Below, in pieces: positions 47,378-57,450 of a DNA stretch of 64,000 bases. Position 1 is the first letter of the stretch. The number at the start of each line of letters is the position of its first letter. The stretch comes from an uncultured Bacteroidales bacterium (GTDB lineage: Bacteria > Bacteroidota > Bacteroidia > Bacteroidales > F082), in contig CAMYYB010000006.1 of NCBI GenBank assembly GCA_947303335.1, forward strand, positions 1 to 64,000. Reading direction: 5' to 3'. The notes beneath the pieces were generated by a model. It was not told where the DNA came from. It worked only from the letters and a program-made list of their open reading frames with translations, and did no database searches. A program made the translations under genes and the position numbers.

Positions 47378-50300
47378 TCATTTTGCCGTCAAATCAGTCC
47401 ATGCGCTATCTCCCAAGCGTGATTTCGGCAACTCAATAATGAATTCCGTCCCCTCCCCTACTTGGCTCTTGAAGGAAATTGTTCCACCTGCAGCTTGCAC
47501 GATGTTGTAGGTTAGAGAGAGACCTACGCCTGAGCCTCCTGTCTTAGTGGTGAAGTTAGGCAGGAAGATTTGGCTCTTATCCTCGTCCTTGATGCCTTTA
47601 CCGTTGTCTTTTACGGCTATTGTAAAGGCTTTGTCGGAAGCTTCTAACCGCACTTCTATTTTACCGTCAGGCTTCGTTCCAATGGCCTGTACGGCGTTTT
47701 TGATGAGGTTGCCTACGGCACTGTTCAAATTGGTCTTGTCGCCGTTGTAGGTGTGGTCTATGGCCTTGTCGTAAAGAAAGGCGAAAACGATGTTTTCTGC
47801 GTTATCGTAGAGATTCACTACATTGCTTACCAACTCTGCTAAATCCAAAGGTGCCGGATGGTTTTCAGGCAACTTGGCGTAACGTGAGAACGAAGAAGCG
47901 ATGTCGGAAAGGGCATCAATCTGCTCTATTAATGTGGCTGTGGTGCGTTGCATCTTCTCTTCAATATGGGCATCACCTTTTTCTATGCTTCGTTGTAGCA
48001 GTTGTACACTTAAACGCATGGGTGTCAGCGAGTTCTTAATCTCATGAGCCACTTGTCTGGCCACACCTCTCCAGGCGGATTCTGTGGTGGTGCGTTTCAA
48101 CTCGGCTGCACTCTTTTCAAGCTCTATGATAAGCTGGTTGTATTGCTTCACCAGGGCTCCGATTTCATCGTTACCTTCCCATTCAATAGGCTCATTCTTT
48201 TGGTCTATCTTGATACCTCCCAATTTACTCTGTATCAACGATAAAGGTTGGGTAAGCCTGTTGGTAAGGTTGATGACGAAGATTAAAGCAAAAGCGAGTA
48301 ATATGAGGATGATATTGATATATGTGAGTACAAAGTTGCGGATTTCATTGTGCAGTTCAGTGGCACTGGTGAAATAGGGTGTGTTGAGATACGCCAATGC
48401 GTTTCCATTATGGTCGTTCAGTGGGATATAAGCAGATTCATAAACGCCTTTGCCTAACCGTTCTTCATGGGTGTAGTACAACGCCTTGTTTTGGTGCATC
48501 GCTTGATAGGCATCTGCGTTCATCATTGGAGCTTGTAGGTTGAGGTCGAATATCTCGAAACGGGTAGTGGCCAATAGTCTGCCATCCAATCCATATAGGT
48601 TGAGGTCAGTGAAGAAATTTGAGGCGTAATGTTGTAGGATTTCTGCCCATGTTTCACGTGAAGCATTTTCTATTAATGCATCCAATGGGATGTCGTTGCT
48701 CATCTCTGCGGCTATCGACCGTGTAGTTTCATACTGGGTTTCGCTTGTCTTCTGGTTGTAGAGGCTGCGCATATAGATGACCGACACAGGACCGATGGCG
48801 AGGAACGAAATCGCCAAGGTGAAAAACACCACGTTTTGCAAGCGCTGCCTGAAACTGCGTCTCTTGCTTGGGAGCGGTTGGATAAACCAATAAATACTTA
48901 GATACGGTACCATCATCAACAACAGGAACACGGCAAAAGGTGCGGTAGTTTCCGACCAGCCTTTTCTTGGTGTGCTGATGACCAGAATTTTGTTGTTGTC
49001 GATATGCTTAGTGTAGTGTTTAAAGCCTTGTTCGTAAGTGAAACCCACGGTTTTTATATTCAGGTCTTTATAGAAATTGGGGTAGACGTATTTGCCGTAT
49101 TTGTACACTAATAGGTTGTCGCGGTAATGCGCTACGGAATAGTCGTATGGCTTAGTACTGTTAGTTTCCTGTAGGAGTTGGGGAAAACTGAACCCTTCAG
49201 GAGCAATGGGTTTGTAGAATTCAAAATAGAGGGTTTTATAGGCTAAGGAATCGGCTGAATAGATTTTGATTTTACCTAAATAATTGGGGTCGAGGGTGTA
49301 GTAATCGATGAAATACAGCCCCTCTCCTACCCTTTTTTGTTCGTTTTGGGTGAGTTTCTCCAAGAAGTAGACTTCGCAGTCGGTGATATAGCCTTCGGGC
49401 TGTATGGCGATTTCCTCGTTGGGTTCGCAAAGGGTCAACGAAGTGTTGTATTGGTTCATGATTTCGTCAAAAAGGAGCTCTTTGGAATAACCTAACACTA
49501 CTTCTGCCAACACATTACTTTCTGCAAATACCATTTCACGAAATGCTGTGTCGTATTTGACCAATTCTGCAAAACCTGCAAACGATTTCTCAAATCTGGT
49601 ATCTCGTTTTTCTGAAAGGTTTTCGGCTAATGCCTGCATTTCTGCATTCTCTTTGCGGATGTTGTGTTTTGCATATAAATAGGTGAATAGTACCGCCAGC
49701 GTGATAATTATGCCTATTCCGTATTCAATCTTAAATCTACTGCTTCTTGCTTTATTCTCTTTTGGTCTGCCTGTGATGAGCAACAATCCTATAATGCATA
49801 GACATACTATTATGCCATAAAGGATTTCTCTATAGGGAGAGCGTAGTTGGGTGTTTTGCGTGATTTGGCATCGGCTTAGTAGTTTGCCCTTTGCCGAGGT
49901 GATTTCAAAGCCTTCCGAGGTTCCAAACCGAACCTCATTATTGATAAGAGGGTTGTTGAGCACGTATCGGTTCTTGAAATACTGGTTGCTGAGCTTATAG
50001 GTGGTGTTGATTTGCCGGAACACATAATAGGTCAGTTGTCCCTTACTGAATGATCTTACATAATTGTCGCCAGTTAGCAAGTTGCAGATGGTGTCGCTAT
50101 CGGGTGCCACCCTTCTGCGGATGATACGTGGTCCGACGGCGTTGTCGTTCCAGTAGAGCAGCGAGTCATTATGGTAAACGAATACCCCCAGACCATTTTT
50201 TGCATAATGTCCGACCTCGGTACCGTTGTCAATGAGGTTTTGGATTTCGCTCTCTGCTTTCGAAACGGATTGTTGTATCTGTTTGGCGAAAATCTCTGGC

Positions 50301-50404
50301 AAGGTCATCACCCGTGAAGTGAACAACATCCCGATGGCCATGATTGCTGACAACAGCGCCAGAATCCAGCCTATCGTCTTCCCTGTTTTTCGCCTTTTAT
50401 CCAT
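47378..50404 (-). CDS. NtrY-like membrane sensor histidine kinase
   Basis: 1008 aa; HAMP-like NLTNRLTQPLSLIQSKLGG, VAHEIKNSLTPMRLSVQLLQ, NLIKNAVQAIG, GSGVGLSLTYNIVQAAGG. Confidence 0.93.
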   Translation of the reverse strand: MDKRRKTGKTIGWILALLSAIMAIGMLFTSRVMTLPEIFAKQIQQSVSKAESEIQNLIDNGTEVGHYAKNGLGVFVYHNDSLLYWNDNAVGPRIIRRRVAPDSDTICNLLTGDNYVRSFSKGQLTYYVFRQINTTYKLSNQYFKNRYVLNNPLINNEVRFGTSEGFEITSAKGKLLSRCQITQNTQLRSPYREILYGIIVCLCIIGLLLITGRPKENKARSSRFKIEYGIGIIITLAVLFTYLYAKHNIRKENAEMQALAENLSEKRDTRFEKSFAGFAELVKYDTAFREMVFAESNVLAEVVLGYSKELLFDEIMNQYNTSLTLCEPNEEIAIQPEGYITDCEVYFLEKLTQNEQKRVGEGLYFIDYYTLDPNYLGKIKIYSADSLAYKTLYFEFYKPIAPEGFSFPQLLQETNSTKPYDYSVAHYRDNLLVYKYGKYVYPNFYKDLNIKTVGFTYEQGFKHYTKHIDNNKILVISTPRKGWSETTAPFAVFLLLMMVPYLSIYWFIQPLPSKRRSFRQRLQNVVFFTLAISFLAIGPVSVIYMRSLYNQKTSETQYETTRSIAAEMSNDIPLDALIENASRETWAEILQHYASNFFTDLNLYGLDGRLLATTRFEIFDLNLQAPMMNADAYQAMHQNKALYYTHEERLGKGVYESAYIPLNDHNGNALAYLNTPYFTSATELHNEIRNFVLTYINIILILLAFALIFVINLTNRLTQPLSLIQSKLGGIKIDQKNEPIEWEGNDEIGALVKQYNQLIIELEKSAAELKRTTTESAWRGVARQVAHEIKNSLTPMRLSVQLLQRSIEKGDAHIEEKMQRTTATLIEQIDALSDIASSFSRYAKLPENHPAPLDLAELVSNVVNLYDNAENIVFAFLYDKAIDHTYNGDKTNLNSAVGNLIKNAVQAIGTKPDGKIEVRLEASDKAFTIAVKDNGKGIKDEDKSQIFLPNFTTKTGGSGVGLSLTYNIVQAAGGTISFKSQVGEGTEFIIELPKSRLGDSAWTDLTAK
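48650..48665. promoter_or_regulatory. parS-like site TGTTTCACGTGAAGCA (15/16 to TGTTTCACGTGAAACA)
   Basis: Direct sequence match, inside NtrY-like CDS. Confidence 0.75.
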
Positions 50405-50537
50405 ACTTGATTGATAATGAATGTTTTAAATTATCTCTTGTCTGCCGTGTTTTTCTTTGCCTGTCTAATGCTACATCATTTTGTCTCAAAAACGCCTGAA
50501 ATGGCCTAAAAATGGCCAAAAATCGGATTTCGCCTTT

Positions 50538-51428
50538 TTAACACTCCAAGACATATACTAAACTGGACCATTCTCCGCTTTTTTGTGCCTTGCAGTTGGA
50601 GATAAGTCCTCTTAAGGCACCTTTCAACAAAGGTAGCGTATGGTTTTTGTATTTCTCGCTCATATAGGAGATGTAATAGGCATCCCACACCAGTTTGTCG
50701 GTTTTTTTCAGTTTGAGCTTGGTGTTTTTGAAGATGTTGTTGATGGACTCCCTGCAAAAATGGTTGAGGTGACGGGGTACGTCGTAAGCGGCCCAGTATT
50801 CTCTATAAAACTCTGCGTCAGCTGACTTATAGTTGGGTAAAGCCAAAACCAAACGTCCACCTTTTTTCAGCAAGCGTTGCAGATGCGTCACTTCTTCTTT
50901 CAGGTTGTCGACGTGTTCCAGTACGTGCCACATGGTGATGAGGTCGAAGCTTTCGTCTTCCAGGGATGCAAGTTCGTCTGGATTTAGGATGTTGGCCTTT
51001 ACTCTGTTTTTGGCTATGGCTTTCGCTTCTTTTGATGGTTCTATGCCTGTGCAGTTCCATCCTTTTTGTTCCATCTCATGCAAGAAATCCCCTACCCCAC
51101 AGCCTATTTCCAACATCGTTCCAACTTTCAGTCCTTTTGTAGCCAGTTTTCTTTTGTGCCTCAGATTGACTCTCTTTACGCTTTCATAGATTTTAGGTAT
51201 GAAGCCATTCTTGTTTTCCTGGTGACTATAGTATTCTTCAGACTGGTAATATTTGCCTATGCTGTTGACATCTGGTCGCGGTTCGGTGAAGAGCAGACCG
51301 CACTTCAGGCATTCGTAGATTTCGAATGGCTCTTGTGTAAGGAACAGGTCTTTCACCCATAGATGCATTTGTGTTTTTTCTGAATCGCACCAAGGACAGT
51401 TCTTGTTCATATCGTTTGTGTGTTTCAT
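50538..51428 (-). CDS. Class I SAM-dependent methyltransferase with N-terminal Cys-rich (zinc ribbon-like) segment
   Basis: CPWCDSEKTQMHLWVKDLFLTQEPFEIYECLKCGLLFTEPRP, TMLEIGCGVGDFLHEM; start refined to MKHTNDMNKN. Confidence 0.85.
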   Translation of the reverse strand: MKHTNDMNKNCPWCDSEKTQMHLWVKDLFLTQEPFEIYECLKCGLLFTEPRPDVNSIGKYYQSEEYYSHQENKNGFIPKIYESVKRVNLRHKRKLATKGLKVGTMLEIGCGVGDFLHEMEQKGWNCTGIEPSKEAKAIAKNRVKANILNPDELASLEDESFDLITMWHVLEHVDNLKEEVTHLQRLLKKGGRLVLALPNYKSADAEFYREYWAAYDVPRHLNHFCRESINNIFKNTKLKLKKTDKLVWDAYYISYMSEKYKNHTLPLLKGALRGLISNCKAQKSGEWSSLVYVLEC

Positions 51429-51436
51429 GTGGAACA
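51421..51436. promoter_or_regulatory. parS-like site TGTTTCATGTGGAACA (14/16)
   Basis: Overlaps the start of the methyltransferase CDS, just downstream of mnmG. Confidence 0.55.
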
Positions 51437-51442
51437 ATGATT

Positions 51443-53314
51443 TTATCTCCCTAATAAGATGGCCAGCACGTTGATGTCCGCTGGAGAGATGCCGCTGATT
51501 CTTGAAGCTTCTCCTAATGTAGCGGGCTGGTAGCGGCATAGTTTTTGCCTTGCTTCGATTGAGAGGGCTTGAAGTTTGTTATAATCCAAAGTCTTGGGCA
51601 GTTTGACGTTTTCTAAGCGTCGCAATTTGTCTGCTAACTCATCTTCTTTTTCTATGTAGCTGGCATATTTGATTTGTATCTCGGCTTCTTCTAAGCATTC
51701 CTTCATAAAGGTGTTCGCGTTCTTGAAGGCTTCCAATGACTCTGCTTCTTGGATGAGTTCAGAGAGGTTTAACTGAGGACGAAGCAAAAGATAGGACAGC
51801 TTGGTTTTTTGCTCTATTGGGGAGCTTCTCTTTCTCTCTAATAGCCCGTTGACTTCGTCCGGATAGGTGTAAGTCTCGTTCAAGAGTGTTTTTATCTCAT
51901 CTACCTTCTCACGTTTTTTTAAGTATTTCTGGTATCGGTCTTCCTTGGCCAGTCCGAGTTGGTATGACTTTTCTGTTAGTCTGGCATCAGCGTTATCCTG
52001 TCTGAGCAAGATGCGGTACTCTGCCCTGCTGGTAAACATTCTGTAAGGTTCGTCTACGCCTTTTGTGATAAGGTCATCGATGAGAACTCCGATATAGGCT
52101 TCGTATCTTGACAAGACCAAAGGTTCTTTCTCTTGTAACGAAAGACTTGCATTGATACCCGCCATCATTCCTTGGCAGGCGGCTTCTTCGTATCCCGTCG
52201 TACCGTTGATCTGTCCCGCAAAATACAGCCCATGTATGAGTCTTGTCTCTAAGGAATGTTTTAGCTGTTCGGGAGGGAAATAATCATATTCTATGGCGTA
52301 CCCAGGTCGGAAGATTTTGGCATTTTCGAAGCCTTCGATTTGTCTTAAAGCTTCGTATTGGATATAATCAGGTAGTGATGAACTGAAGCCATTGAGATAA
52401 TACTCTTCGGTAGTCCAGCCTTCAGGTTCCACGAAAAGTTGGTGGGAGTCCTTTCCCGCAAAGCGCTCGATTTTATCCTCGATGCTGGGGCAATAACGGG
52501 GTCCCACGCCTTGAATTCTGCCGTTGAACATGGGTGAATATTTGAAACCTTTGCGGAGAGTTTCGTGTACTTTTAACGAGGTATGCGCTATCCAGCAACT
52601 TCTTTGTTGTTGGATTTTGAAGGGTTCGGTATAAGAAAATCCGACCACCTCCTCATCGCCCTTTTGTTCGATAAGCTTGCTGAAGTCTATCGTTCTCCCA
52701 TCAATTCTTACTGGGGTACCAGTCTTGAGTCTCTTGGCTTCGAATCCGATTTCTTTCAGCTGTTCGGTTATCCCGTGGACAGCCACCTCTCCCATCCTGC
52801 CACCTGAGAAATGCTGTTCACCGATGTGGATGATGCCGTTGAGGAAAGTGCCGTTGGTGAGGATGACCGCTTTGCTGTGGATTTCGCCTCCCATCATCGT
52901 CTTCACACCTTTGACTTGGTCGCCTTCAATCAAAAGTCCGACCACCGTATCTTGCCAGAAGTCCAGGTTGGGGGTCTTTTCCAAAAGGCTGCGCCATTCT
53001 GCTGAGAACATCATCTTGTCGCTCTGGCAACGTGGACTCCACATGGCAGGACCTTTCGACTTGTTAAGCATCCGGAATTGGATCATTGTGCGGTCGGATA
53101 CAATACCCGAGTAGCCTCCCATGGCATCTATCTCGCGGACGATTTGTCCCTTGGCGATACCGCCCATAGCAGGGTTGCACGACATCGAAGCCATCAGGCG
53201 CAAGTCCATCGTGATGAGCAGGGTTTTGCTGCCCAGATTGGCCGCCGCCGCTGCTGCCTCACATCCGGCGTGACCGGCTCCTACAACGATGATATCATAG
53301 CATTCAAAGGTCAT
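51443..53314 (-). CDS. mnmG: tRNA uridine-5-carboxymethylaminomethyl modification enzyme
   Basis: 623 aa; DIIVVGAGHAGCEAAAAAANLG, CNPAMGGIAKGQIVREIDAMGG, GQINGTTGYEEAACQGMMAGINA, MFTSRAEYRILLRQDNAD. Confidence 0.98.
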   Translation of the reverse strand: MTFECYDIIVVGAGHAGCEAAAAAANLGSKTLLITMDLRLMASMSCNPAMGGIAKGQIVREIDAMGGYSGIVSDRTMIQFRMLNKSKGPAMWSPRCQSDKMMFSAEWRSLLEKTPNLDFWQDTVVGLLIEGDQVKGVKTMMGGEIHSKAVILTNGTFLNGIIHIGEQHFSGGRMGEVAVHGITEQLKEIGFEAKRLKTGTPVRIDGRTIDFSKLIEQKGDEEVVGFSYTEPFKIQQQRSCWIAHTSLKVHETLRKGFKYSPMFNGRIQGVGPRYCPSIEDKIERFAGKDSHQLFVEPEGWTTEEYYLNGFSSSLPDYIQYEALRQIEGFENAKIFRPGYAIEYDYFPPEQLKHSLETRLIHGLYFAGQINGTTGYEEAACQGMMAGINASLSLQEKEPLVLSRYEAYIGVLIDDLITKGVDEPYRMFTSRAEYRILLRQDNADARLTEKSYQLGLAKEDRYQKYLKKREKVDEIKTLLNETYTYPDEVNGLLERKRSSPIEQKTKLSYLLLRPQLNLSELIQEAESLEAFKNANTFMKECLEEAEIQIKYASYIEKEDELADKLRRLENVKLPKTLDYNKLQALSIEARQKLCRYQPATLGEASRISGISPADINVLAILLGR

Positions 53315-53325
53315 TTTCTTGTTGG

Positions 53326-53341
53326 TGTTTCACGGGAAACA
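53326..53341. promoter_or_regulatory. parS-like site TGTTTCACGGGAAACA (15/16)
   Basis: 12 bp upstream of mnmG start. Confidence 0.75.
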
Positions 53342-53366
53342 GTTTATTTAATAGTATGGTAATCAA

Positions 53367-53786
53367 TTAACTAAATAATAATCTCAAAGCCTCTTCCTCT
53401 TTTTCACGCATCTGTTTCTCTTCTTCTTCAGTATGGTCGTCAAAGCCGATGAGGTGCAGCACGCCGTGGATGATAACGCGGTGTAATTCGCTCTCGTAAG
53501 TGCGACCAAAAGTCTGTGCGTTTTCGGCAATTCGGTCTATGCTGATGCAGAATTCACTTGACAAAACGGTCTCGCAGTCAGTCAAGGGGAAGGTCACAAT
53601 GTCTGTATAGAAATCGTGTCCCAAGCGCTCTCTGTTGATTTCAAGAAGCTTCTCGTCGCTACAGAAATAGTAGTACAACTCCCCTATCGTTTTGTCGTAT
53701 TTTTGTGCCACTTCATCAATCCATGTCTTTGTCTTTTGCGGGTCAATGGCTGGCATCTCCACGTCCAATGTGCTGAATCTGATCAT
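53367..53786 (-). CDS. ybeY: Endoribonuclease YbeY
   Basis: 139 aa; HRVIIHGVLHLIGFDDHTEEEEKQMREKE. Confidence 0.95.
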   Translation of the reverse strand: MIRFSTLDVEMPAIDPQKTKTWIDEVAQKYDKTIGELYYYFCSDEKLLEINRERLGHDFYTDIVTFPLTDCETVLSSEFCISIDRIAENAQTFGRTYESELHRVIIHGVLHLIGFDDHTEEEEKQMREKEEEALRLLFS

Positions 53787-53788
53787 CG

Positions 53789-56700
53789 TTAATGCGTGTT
53801 TTTCTTCAGGTAGTACTCGTTGATTTTGTCCTTATAATAGGGTGTGAACTCGATGGGCTGAGTGCGCAAAAACTCCTGGTTCTTTTTGAGCGATTGCTCG
53901 TAGAGGTATTCGTCAATCTTGCGGTCGAACTGCGTGCCTTTAAACTCGTTGGACTTGCGCTTTTCCTCCTGCTCGCGTTTCTCCTGTGCCTTTTGCGACT
54001 CCAGCATCCGGGATTCGATACGCTGACTGCGCTCTATCATCTGTCGGTTGATTTTCTTGTTCACCAACTCCTCTTCCAACTTCTCCATATCCTTAATGAT
54101 TTCATTCAGACCGTCGTCTCCAATCTGTCCGTTTTCCTTCATCTCGTTGAGCATTTGCTGCATCCCTTGGCGCAACATTTCCTGTTCGGCTGCCATACGG
54201 GCAAACTGCTCGCTCATGGAGTTTTGTTGTTGCTGGCCCGGCTTCTCCATCTGCTGTTGCATCTGTTTCAACTGCTCGCTCAGTTGCTGCTGCATCTGCT
54301 GCATATTTTTCATACTCTGCTGTCCCTGACCGGGTTTGGGCATCGAACAAGACATGGGCATTCCCATGGCTTCCATGCTGTTTTCCATGTTTTCTAACGA
54401 TTCTGCCAGCATCAAAGCCAGGTTGTTCATCGACATCATGGCGGTTTGCTGGTGACGCGAGGCCTGACCGAGTTTAAGGTCGTTCATTTGTTTCAATGCG
54501 TTCTCGGTCTGGTTCTCGATGGTGTGCAACTCATCAAAAATGAAGTTTTGGACGGCTGGCTGTCGCATGGCCATACTGCGTAAGGAATCGCGGACCATAT
54601 TGAAATTGTCAGCTACTTCCTTCTGTCGAATGATTTTCTCGACCAAAGCTGGGTCATCGGAATGCATGCTACCTGTCTCAGTCATCAGGCCCTCTTGCTC
54701 GTGTGAGGCATGTACTACGTTTTCGAGTAGGATACGGAGTAAATGGGCGTCTTCAGCCATCTGTTGCATACCGTCCATCTGCATCTGCATCATCATTTGG
54801 TTGGCCATCTGTTGCATCTTCTGGCCTGCGTTCTGCTTCTTTTGTTGCGACTGCTGCTGCGATTGTTGCTGTTGACCGTTTTGTTCATTCTGCTCATTCT
54901 CCATGGCGTCTTGCAGGTCTTGGTCGATGCTTTCTTGTAATGCCTCATCCTTTTCCATGTTGAAAGGCTGTTGCAGGTCCTTGTTTTTCTCCAAGAGTTG
55001 GTCAAGCTGTTCCATCATCTTGTCGAATTCTTCTTTGGCTTCCTCTGCCGATTTCTGGTCGGCCTCCTCCCCTGCTTTGTTCTCCTCCCCTGTTTTCTCC
55101 TGATTTTCAGATTCTTGTTTCTGTAATTCTTCGCCTAATTTGTTCAATTGGTCAGCCAGGTCGTTGAGGTCTTTTTCCATCTTGAGTTGTTCAAGTAGCG
55201 ATAGATTGCGGTCAAGAAGCTCTTGCATCGACTGGTTGTTTTTCTTGATGTCCTGCATCATCTGTTGCATCTGTTCGCGGGGCATCTCTTCCAAAAGCTT
55301 GTCGATTTGTTCCATCATCTTGCGCATTTCCTCAGGGATTACCTCGTCGAAAAGCTTGTTGATTTGTTCCTGTTTTTTGAGTAGATCTTCGTTGCCGAGG
55401 TCATGTTCCTTCATGAAATCGGACAGTTTTTCCTGCTCCTGCTGTAGCTGGTTCCACTCGTCCTGAATCTCTTGCTGCTTCTCCAAAAGCTCTTTCATCT
55501 TTTCTTTGTCTGACCAGTCCAGTTCTTTCTTTTGGAGCAGGTCTTGCAACATCTTTTCGATGGCGTCTTGCAGCTTGTCGGCCTCTTGAGACTTTTGCTC
55601 AAGGCGTTCCATAATGTCTTCCGAGGTGTTGTCGGCAATGCTGTCCAAAGCGGTTTCTGAAGGTTTGTAATAGGTGAAGGTCTCCGAGCGTTTCGACTTG
55701 GGGCCGTGGAAACCATCGTTGTCCCATACCTCAAAATATACCTCCATATTCTGTCCGGGCAAGATTCCCAAACTGTCCATATTGAAACTGTAGAAGAACG
55801 TGGAACGGGTTTGTTTCATGTCGATGGCTACGCTCTTGACGATGTTCTTTTCAACGGGTTCTTTGACCTTGCAGTTGAAGGTCAGTTTGCTGAATCCGTA
55901 ATCGTCGGTAATCAGACCTGAGTAATAGACATCGGTGGACAGTTGCTCGTCGAACGACTCAACACGGATGTCGGGATAGGCATCGGGCAGCACATCGACG
56001 GAGAAGGGTAGGGGATCTATAGTGTTGTTCCATGTGTTTTCAACCTGCACCTCAAACTTGGTTGACTGAGCGGCCACAAACTGATAGTCGAAGATGTCGT
56101 CATGTGCTGTCAGAGGGGTTAACAGAGAATCACAGGTTACGGAGACCTTTTCGGTATCGCGAGTGATGAAGCTAAAGGTGAGTTGTGTGCCTTGGGGGAC
56201 GATGAGTCGGGTCTTGCCTTCAAGGGTTTCGTTGCTGCGATGGATATAGGAAGGATATTTCACTTCACAGCGATAGGAGAGCAGGGTAGGGTTGGGGTGT
56301 ACTATGATATGGATGGGTCGGCTGGTGTATTCGCCTCCTATCACATGAAAGGTCAGGTCGTTATACAGATTCTTGAAGGTGTAGTTGAAATCGTTGGTGG
56401 ATGCTTTGGTCATCAGCTGTTGCCCCAAGTCGCTCTTCACGTAGAAGGCATCGGGGATGCGGTCGCCTTTCACCATGATGCTGAATTTCACTTCCTTGCC
56501 TTGGGTGGTCTCTATCTCGTCCTGTTCAATCTCGACCTGATAGGGGAGGGGCTTCTCGTAGGCTTGTTCGTAGTTGACGATACGTTGGGTGGGCTGCACG
56601 GCAAACGAAGGGAGAAAGACAATCAACAAAATCAGCAGAAGCAATATTCCGAAAAAGACACCTAAATACTTCAAGTTGCCTCGCAAATCGACAGCATCGC

Positions 56701-57124
56701 TAAATCGGATAGGGGAGAGGTGGGCACTACGCTGGTCGATAGCCGCAGCCAAAAGAGCGTTATCGGAAGAATCTAAGCGGCTCAGCTGTATCGTATTCAG
56801 CAGTTTGTCCTTGATATCCGGGAAGAACTTGCCAATCAGTACCGAAGCCTGTTCCACCGACATCTTCTTTCGGAATCGTATCAGGTTGACTAACGGAATC
56901 AGGAAATAATAAATGCTTACAAAGGCGCTCCCTGCCAAAAGGAAAAGGAAAAGTACAAACCTGCCTTTGGGTGGGAACCAGGAGAAATACTCTAACCCGT
57001 TGATAAGCAGATAGAATACTATCCACAGCACAGCACCCACCAACACGCCTTGTATCAAGCGGTTAAGGTAGTACTTCCGTGTGAAGTCTTCGATTTTCCC
57101 TATCAAACCATTAATTGCAGACAT
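53789..57124 (-). CDS. DUF4175-like membrane protein with long Q/M/E-rich coiled-coil region
   Basis: 1111 aa; N-terminal TM segments; long coiled-coil and QQQQSQQQSQQKKQNAGQKMQQMANQMMMQMQMDGMQQM. Confidence 0.8.
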   Translation of the reverse strand: MSAINGLIGKIEDFTRKYYLNRLIQGVLVGAVLWIVFYLLINGLEYFSWFPPKGRFVLFLFLLAGSAFVSIYYFLIPLVNLIRFRKKMSVEQASVLIGKFFPDIKDKLLNTIQLSRLDSSDNALLAAAIDQRSAHLSPIRFSDAVDLRGNLKYLGVFFGILLLLILLIVFLPSFAVQPTQRIVNYEQAYEKPLPYQVEIEQDEIETTQGKEVKFSIMVKGDRIPDAFYVKSDLGQQLMTKASTNDFNYTFKNLYNDLTFHVIGGEYTSRPIHIIVHPNPTLLSYRCEVKYPSYIHRSNETLEGKTRLIVPQGTQLTFSFITRDTEKVSVTCDSLLTPLTAHDDIFDYQFVAAQSTKFEVQVENTWNNTIDPLPFSVDVLPDAYPDIRVESFDEQLSTDVYYSGLITDDYGFSKLTFNCKVKEPVEKNIVKSVAIDMKQTRSTFFYSFNMDSLGILPGQNMEVYFEVWDNDGFHGPKSKRSETFTYYKPSETALDSIADNTSEDIMERLEQKSQEADKLQDAIEKMLQDLLQKKELDWSDKEKMKELLEKQQEIQDEWNQLQQEQEKLSDFMKEHDLGNEDLLKKQEQINKLFDEVIPEEMRKMMEQIDKLLEEMPREQMQQMMQDIKKNNQSMQELLDRNLSLLEQLKMEKDLNDLADQLNKLGEELQKQESENQEKTGEENKAGEEADQKSAEEAKEEFDKMMEQLDQLLEKNKDLQQPFNMEKDEALQESIDQDLQDAMENEQNEQNGQQQQSQQQSQQKKQNAGQKMQQMANQMMMQMQMDGMQQMAEDAHLLRILLENVVHASHEQEGLMTETGSMHSDDPALVEKIIRQKEVADNFNMVRDSLRSMAMRQPAVQNFIFDELHTIENQTENALKQMNDLKLGQASRHQQTAMMSMNNLALMLAESLENMENSMEAMGMPMSCSMPKPGQGQQSMKNMQQMQQQLSEQLKQMQQQMEKPGQQQQNSMSEQFARMAAEQEMLRQGMQQMLNEMKENGQIGDDGLNEIIKDMEKLEEELVNKKINRQMIERSQRIESRMLESQKAQEKREQEEKRKSNEFKGTQFDRKIDEYLYEQSLKKNQEFLRTQPIEFTPYYKDKINEYYLKKNTH

Positions 57125-57145
57125 ACCCTAATTTAGAATAACCTG

Positions 57146-57153
57146 CAAAGATA
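57146..57153 (-). promoter_or_regulatory. Bacteroidetes -7 element (TATCTTTG)
   Basis: CAAAGATA on + strand upstream of 57124 start. Confidence 0.5.
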
Positions 57154-57239
57154 GGGAAATTTTTGAAACAACTGAGTTTTTTCCATAGCTGTCATTTAAG
57201 ATGTCACAGGGTTTTTTAGAAGCTGTTTGAAAATCGATA

Positions 57240-57330
57240 ACACGGGTCATTTTTTTGCTTCACTCGAGTGATTTCATCGATTGACTCGAGTCAATCGATG
57301 AAATCACTCGAGTGCCTGTTTTTGGGGAGG
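57240..57330. repeat. 22-bp ladder element, copy 2, with a 54-bp perfect palindrome at 57261-57314
   Basis: ACTCGAGT at 57262, 57284, 57306 (degenerate ACACGGGT at 57240 in phase), followed by GCCTGTTTTTGGGGAGG; CACTCGAGTGATTTCATCGATTGACTCGAGTCAATCGATGAAATCACTCGAGTG is self-complementary. Confidence 0.92.
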
Positions 57331-57450
57331 GGTATTACTACGAAGCGGATAGCTTCATGGCCGACTGGCTTGGGGATTACCTTCTTGAAGCAAACGGACG
57401 AGATTGTGGCGACCAATAATAAGCAAAGGTATGATGGGAAAAGGTAATAT

